A model generated the notes under the pieces. That model searched no databases. It was not told where the DNA came from and saw only the letters and a program-made list of their open reading frames with translations. The position numbers and the translations under genes were made by a program. 64,000 nucleotides of DNA, taken from positions 125,264,582 to 125,328,581 of the forward strand of contig NC_082683.1 of assembly GCF_949987515.2 (NCBI RefSeq), read 5' to 3'. Shown here piece after piece: positions 58,812 through 64,000 of the stretch. The stretch comes from Delphinus delphis. Lineage: Eukaryota > Chordata > Mammalia > Artiodactyla > Delphinidae. How positions within the stretch are numbered: the stretch's first letter is position 1; each line of letters opens with the position of its first letter.

Positions 58812-59453
58812 CAGTCAATCCTTATTATTCATGGATTCCATATTTGCAAATTCACTTACTCACTAAAATATGTAACTCCAAATTAATACTTGGAGCACTT
58901 TCATTGTCATTCACGGACATGCAGAGAGTGGCAAAAATTTGAATCACCTGCCATGAAAGTTCCCAGCTAAGGCTGAACAAAGCAACAGTATGCCTTCTTG
59001 TTTTAGCTCTCATACTATAAGCAAGCATCCTTTCTGCAGGCTATTTAGTGCCACATTTTTTGCATTTTTGTACTTTTTGCTGATTTCACTATTTACAATG
59101 GCCCCTAAGCATAGGACTTAAGTGCTGTCTAGTGCTCCTAAGTGCAAGAAGACTGTGATGTGCCTTACAGAGAAAACACATGTGCATTACAAGCATCATT
59201 CGAGAATGAGTTACGGTGCTGTTGGCTGTGAGTTCAATGTTACTGAATCAACAATACGTGTTAAATAAGGTGTCAGTAAACAGAAAAACACAAAAAACAA
59301 GGTTATGTGTTGACTGCTTGACAAAAATGCATCCAGAAGCTCATGGAAACCTAACCCTGTACTTCTCCACTAGGCAATATTTCAGTATTCACTAATTCAG
59401 TGTTCATAATGACTTTACAGACCATAACTATTGTGAATAGTAAGAATCAACTG
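58812..59453. mobile_element. Tigger-family DNA transposon, internally deleted
   Basis: Inverted ends cagtcaatccttattattca and gtaagaatcaactg with TA on each side. The interior has tggcccctaagcataggact and gtgctgttggctgtgagttc, typical of pogo/Tigger transposase remnants. Confidence 0.88.
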
Positions 59454-59459
59454 TAGAAA

Positions 59460-60985
59460 AATGAAAGAACATCTCAATCATAGTACTACAACCTAGATTG
59501 CCTTTTCTACCACATGGTTGCCAATGCTGGATCTTATGTACCATATTATATTTCATCAAACTCACCAGTTTAAGAAAATTCTATTATTCTGTTTTAATAT
59601 GCATTTCCCTGATTAATAAGACTAAGCATATGTTATATGAAATAGGCATCTCTTCTGTGAATTGTTCCCCATTGTTTTGTCTTCCTCAAGTATGGAATTA
59701 TAACCAACAAAGCTTTAAATATATCTAACAGAGAATGGGTACCGAAGAAATTTCCCTGGTTGATTGTCCAAAGTGATTTAGATGACTGCTTAGACCTAGC
59801 CAAGAGAGACCCATCCTGGTCAGACAGAGGTCCGAGTTTAAATGATTTCAGTTGTTTGCCAACAGAATCATCTCATAAAAATGGTAAAGTCTCCTTGAAA
59901 GAAAATATATGTACACACACAGTGGAAACTCTGTTAACTAATCTCCAGTTAAAAGACTGTCCAAATTTCCCAATGCTATACACTCATTCCCTTTGTCATA
60001 CACATTGACTGGTGGTACGAGCACACAGACATCCTTAGCAGTAAGCTACTTTCTGGTAGTGTATCGCTCGAAGATCTGTATAAGCAGTCCTACTTATCAT
60101 CTGAGAATTTCAAAAGTGAATTATGAGATAAGAGAACCTTAGTCCTCATTAGGTTTTGATAGCTGTGAGACAAACCAAGCATAGAGGATTTGGGTGAAAA
60201 AGGGCTCTCCAAGATGAAACTTAGGAAATATGCTAGAAGCAAGTGGTTTGAAGAAGAGCTTATATGTGAGATTAGAATTAAATTGGGCAGAAGCCCTAGA
60301 AAAAAAGCCTCAATATTGTTCTCCATCATTATTCCTTTTAAAAAGATTGGCAGATCCTTTTCCAAGGTGTTCTCTGAGCCTGAGCCTGGTGAAGAAGGGG
60401 ATAACCTGATTTGAAAACATGACTATGGAACCTGCAGTGGCTCCTCCAACTCCCTTGGCTCCTCTATTCATTTGGAAAAACACAAAGCTTTTATGTGATT
60501 TTTCTACCATTTCAAAAAATGAAAAGAGGTCCAAGTTAAATTATCTTAAGAACATCAAAGAGCCTTTTGACTAGGAAAGAAGAACCCTGGGCATTAGGTA
60601 AGGCTTTCTTCTTAGGATTATTTTATTTGCAGAGAAAGAAGTCTTCCTTTCTCCAGGTCCATGTTAACATACAGAGGTGGTATAAAGAAGTGATAGGATT
60701 AATGTCAAACTGGAACAAAGAAAGAGATGACTCATTTTTTTCAAATTTGAGGAATACTAGCTTAGCACCATATTTTGAGCTTTAGAAAGTAGGAACACAA
60801 CTGGGAAGCAAAGAGGAAGTTAGTTCTAAAGGTAGGCTAAGGCCTTAGCCCAAAAAGATGATAATATTGACCAGAGCCCTAGGAAAGCTACATAAAGAAC
60901 CTTAGAGCTTATTACCCATAAGAATAATAATCACATGCTAATCAATTACTGGAAGTAGAATGGGGAATGAAGAATTTATGTCGGA
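59460..60985. other. Intronic DNA with several short frames
   Basis: Forward frames at 59760-60008, 60190-60414 and 60567-60785 are Lys/Ser-rich without recognisable domain or splice pattern. 59750-60110 may be an unnamed old repeat. Confidence 0.4.
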
Positions 60986-60989
60986 GAGG

Positions 60990-61160
60990 CATATTACAGT
61001 TAAATAGAATGGTCCTGGTAAGTTTGATTGAGAAGGTTACATGTGAGTGGAGACTTGAAGAAGGTGAGGCAGTTTGACATGTGGCTCACTGTGGGAACAG
61101 CATTATAGGCAGAAAGGACAACCAGGATAAAGGCCTGAACATATGAGCAACACGATCCAG
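60990..61160 (-). mobile_element. LINE-2 fragment, reverse
   Basis: gtgagtggagacttgaagaa, gaacagcattataggcagaa and ccaggataaaggcctgaaca are reversed L2. Confidence 0.65.
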
Positions 61161-61164
61161 ATGT

Positions 61165-61495
61165 CATATGCTTGGCCTAGAGACTTCTCTCATATCATGT
61201 TGATATCACAGGAGGAACACCCAGCCATTTGCCACAGATATTTTGCTTGTTTAAACACCAGTATAAAATAACTAAAAACAACAAAGACTCAAAATTCAGT
61301 GTGAGTTGATACTGATCAGGATTATCAGCAGATGGCAGGACAACTTGATTTATTAAAACTTCAGAAACCTGGCCATGGATGTTCTAAGGCAACTATATTC
61401 ATAAAAACATATGAGAAGATTCAATACCATAAAGTTTCTTGCCATAACTGAACCAGAGATATTACGTCTGTGGGTCCTTCCCTAAGAGGAACCTC
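61165..61495. other. Anonymous intronic DNA
   Basis: Nothing recognised. Confidence 0.45.
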
Positions 61496-61499
61496 CTAC

Positions 61500-61720
61500 T
61501 TAATACGTAGGCTTTGGAATTAAAGTTCAAATCTGTGAGTTCAAGTCTGTCACTTAACTGCATGACATTAGGTCACACATTCACATTCTCTCAGGACCTG
61601 AGTTTTCTCATCTGTGCATTGGAATAAATCATAATGATCTCATAGGATTGCTGAGAGAATTAAATGATTAAATGGTTTTTAGCACAGGGATAGGCAAATA
61701 CAAATGCTTAATATAAACAA
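61500..61720 (+). mobile_element. MIR SINE
   Basis: aggctttggaattaaagttc, gtcacttaactgcatgacat, ctcatctgtgcattggaata and ttagcacagggataggcaaa. Confidence 0.8.
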
Positions 61721-62000
61721 TGGATAGTATCTACCATACCTTTCCCCTTTAGAAAGTCACAACTGTTTAAATGGCTTGCTCACTTAAAGATTTTAAATAT
61801 AACAAAACTCATAATTTCAGATCCTCTAACAAAGGAACTAGACTGATGTATGATACAAAGAAAAGATACTTCTAGTAACTGAGGGAACCTATTAGTACAT
61901 GTAATATTCCTGATCCCAAGAAGGAATTTTATTCTGTGAGCCTTTACATTTACTTAGGTGAATCAGCAAAGAAAGAAATGGAGGATCAATGAAAGTAATT
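61721..62000. other. Anonymous intronic DNA
   Basis: Nothing recognised. Confidence 0.45.
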
Positions 62001-62074
62001 TCTAAGAGAAGCAAGAAGAACTACAATCCTTTAGCCTGTGGAACAAAAACCACATTCACAGAAAAACAGACAAA

Positions 62075-63347
62075 ATGAAAAGGGAGAGGACTATGTACCA
62101 GGTGGAGGAACAAGATAAAACACCAGGAAAAAAAACTAAACTAAGTGGAGGTAGGTAACCTTCCAGAAAAAGAATTCAGAATAATGAGAGTGAAAATGAT
62201 CCAAGACCTCGGAAAAAGGAGGGAGACAAAGATCGAGAAGATGCAAGAAATGTTTAGCAAAGACCTAGGAGAATTAAAGAACAAACACTTAGAAGAATTA
62301 AAGAACAAACAAACAGAGATGAACAATCCAATAACTGAAATGAAAAATACACTAGAAGGAATCAATAGCAGAATAACTAAGGCAGAAGAACCGATAAGTG
62401 ACCTGGAAGACAGAATGGTGGAATTCACTGCTGCGGAACAGAATAAAGAAAAAAGAATGAAAGAAAGGAAGACAGCCTAAGAGACCTCTGGGACAACATT
62501 AAGTACATCAACATTCACATTACAGAAGTCCCAGAAGGAGAAGAGAGAGAGAAAAGACCAGAGAAAATATTTGAAGAGATTATAGTCAAAAACTTCCCTA
62601 ACATGGGAAAGGAAATAGACACTCAAGTCCAGGAAGTACAGAGCATTCCAGGCAGGATAAATCCAAGGAGTAACATGCCAAGACACATAGTAATAAAACT
62701 GACAAAAATTAAAGATAAAGAAAAATTATTAAAAGCAACAAGGGCAAAACAACAAATAACATACAAAGAACTCCCGTAAGTTTAACAGCTGATCTTTCAG
62801 CAGAAACTCTGCAAGCCAGAATGGAGTGGCAGGACATATTTAAAGTGATGAAAGGGAAAAACCTACAATCAAGATTACTCTGCCCAGCAAGGACCTCATT
62901 CAGATTGTACAGAGAAATCAAAAGCTTTACAGGGACTGCCCTGCTGGCAGAGTGGTTAAGAATCTGCCTGCCAATGCAGGGGACACGGGTTTGAGGCGGG
63001 GTCCAGGAAGATCCCACATGCCACGGAGCAACTAAGCCTGGGCTTGACAGCTACTGAGCCTGCGCTGTAGAGCCCGCAAGCCACAACTAGTGAGCCCGCA
63101 TGCCTAGAGCCTGTGCTCTGCAACAAGAGAAGCCACCGCAATGAGAGGCCCGTGCACCACAATGAAGAGTAGCCCCTGCTCCCCGCAAACAGAGAAAGCC
63201 CATGCACAGCAATGAAGACCCAAGGCAGCAAAAATAAATTAAAAATTTTTTTAAAATAAAAAAAAAACCTTTACAGACAAGCAAAAGCTAAGAGAATTCA
63301 GCACCACCAAACTAGCTCTACAACAAGTGCTAAAGGACCTTCTCTAA
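62075..63347 (+). pseudogene. LINE-1 ORF1 remnant, interrupted by a SINE
   Basis: ATG AAA AGG at 62075. The first frame stops after about 25 codons. The frame 62145-62480 then carries the coiled coil (KIEKMQEMFSKDLGELKNKH, then an extra HLEELKNKQT repeat not present in the other copy). The RNA-binding part follows in other frames. A 336-bp SINE sits near the C-terminus, after the aaaagctttacag codons. The natural stop is near 63345. Nonfunctional. Confidence 0.9.
62933..63268 (+). mobile_element. CHR-family SINE, long variant, nested in ORF1
   Basis: Starts ggactgccctgctggcagag, has the extended body and an A-rich tail, and is flanked by ctttacag (62925-62932 and 63269-63276). Confidence 0.94.
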
Positions 63348-63404
63348 GTGGGAAAAACAAGAGAAGAAAAAGACCTACAAAAACACCCCAAAACAATTAA
63401 GAAA

Positions 63405-64000
63405 ATGGTCAAAGGAACATACATATCGATAACTACCTTAAATGTGAATGGATTAAATGCTCCAAACAAAAGACACAGGCTTGCTGAATGGATACAAAAA
63501 CAAGACCCATATATACACTGTCGACAAGAGACCCACTTCAGACCTAGGGACACATACAGACTGAAAGTGAGGGGATGGAAAAAGATATTCCATGCAAATG
63601 GAAATCAAAAGAAAGCTACAGTAGCAGTACTCATGTCAGATAAAATAGACTTTAAAATAAAGAATGTTACAAGAGACAAGGAAGGACACTACATAATGAT
63701 CAAGGGATCAATCCAAGAAGAAGATACAACAATTATAAATATATATGTACCCAACATAGGAGCACCACAATACATAAGGCAAATGCTAACAGCTATAACA
63801 GAGGAAATTGACAGTAACACAATAATAGTGTGGACTTTAACACCTCAATTACACCAATGGACAGATCAGACAGAAAATTAATAAGGAAACACACTTTAAA
63901 TGACACAATAGACCACATAGATTTAACTGATATTTATAGGACATTCCATCAGAAAACAGCAGATTACACTTTCTTCCCAAGTACACAAGGAACATTCTCC
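63405..64000 (+). pseudogene. LINE-1 ORF2 start (endonuclease domain), partial
   Basis: ATGGTCAAAGGAACATACAT opens a 159-codon frame with the apurinic endonuclease-like fold landmarks TLNVNGLNAPNKR, CRQETHFRPRDTYR and YVPNIGAPQYIRQ. It ends at 63881 because a short deletion in gtgggggac (here gtgtggac) shifts the frame just before the conserved GDFN-type motif. L1 endonuclease nicks target DNA at T/A-rich sites. This copy would not yield full ORF2. Confidence 0.92.

Larger units (their letters stand above)
13404..64000 (-). other. NME7: Presumed NME7 intron(s) upstream of the recognised exon
   Basis: Sequence upstream, in gene sense. The next exon should encode the region ending in FCGPADP. 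No such segment was recognised on the minus strand, so this is probably one large intron, although a short exon could have been missed. It is filled with transposable elements in both orientations. Confidence 0.6.
62005..64000 (+). mobile_element. LINE-1 5' portion, running off the right edge
   Basis: Begins in the last bases of the 5'UTR (agaagcaagaagaactacaa), then ORF1, a nested SINE, the spacer and the start of ORF2. It starts within about 20 bp of the equivalent position in the 41.9-kb L1. Confidence 0.95.

Overview
This window is nuclear DNA from a mammal, most likely a whale or dolphin. It is AT-rich, shows no bacterial operon structure, and is packed with LINE-1, LINE-2, MIR, MER5/hAT, Tigger and, most tellingly, many copies of a tRNA-derived SINE starting with a GGGCTTCCCTGGTGG-type 5' end. 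That SINE is the CHR (Cetacea-Hippopotamus-Ruminant) family, and the roughly 200-bp subtype seen here is typical of cetaceans. The cetacean assignment is inference from repeat type.

One real protein-coding exon is recognised: the 36-codon minus-strand exon at 13296-13403. It encodes the second nucleoside-diphosphate-kinase domain of NME7, including its active-site histidine, and has canonical splice sites on both sides. The window therefore lies inside NME7, transcribed right to left. The short last exon was not found to its left and no further NME7 exon was recognised to its right, so nearly everything else is intron.

Layout. 1-13 kb: an L1 3' end, L2, MIR and MER5 pieces, a young 5'-truncated L1 (4.9-6.4 kb) inside one of two tandem MER5A copies, and an hAT-type element at 11.7 kb. 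13-19 kb: the NME7 exon, two CHR SINEs in tandem sharing one target-site duplication, an old L1 in reverse, and a long reverse L2 broken by a SINE, two L1 pieces and another SINE. 19-38 kb: mostly unique intron with a Tigger at 24.5 kb, a long forward L2 at 27.7-29.1 kb, an unexplained set of exon-like reading frames at 31.0-32.4 kb, and a 272-bp imperfect palindrome at 36.2 kb. 38-48 kb: nested L1s. A 5-kb L1 is inserted in an older L1 and carries about 470 bp of non-L1 sequence before its second poly(A) tract, a probable 3' transduction. 48-62 kb: L2, MIR, SINE, L1 and Tigger fragments. 62-64 kb: the 5' part of another L1, running off the right edge.

The L1 reading frames are transposon remnants rather than host genes, and the open frames inside SINEs are incidental. 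I see no tRNA, rRNA or CRISPR features and no credible second host gene. The most interesting leads are the L1 3' transduction, the palindrome, the exon-like cluster at 31-32.4 kb, the tandem SINE pair, and a 19-nt sequence with ideal splice sites at 19.16 kb.
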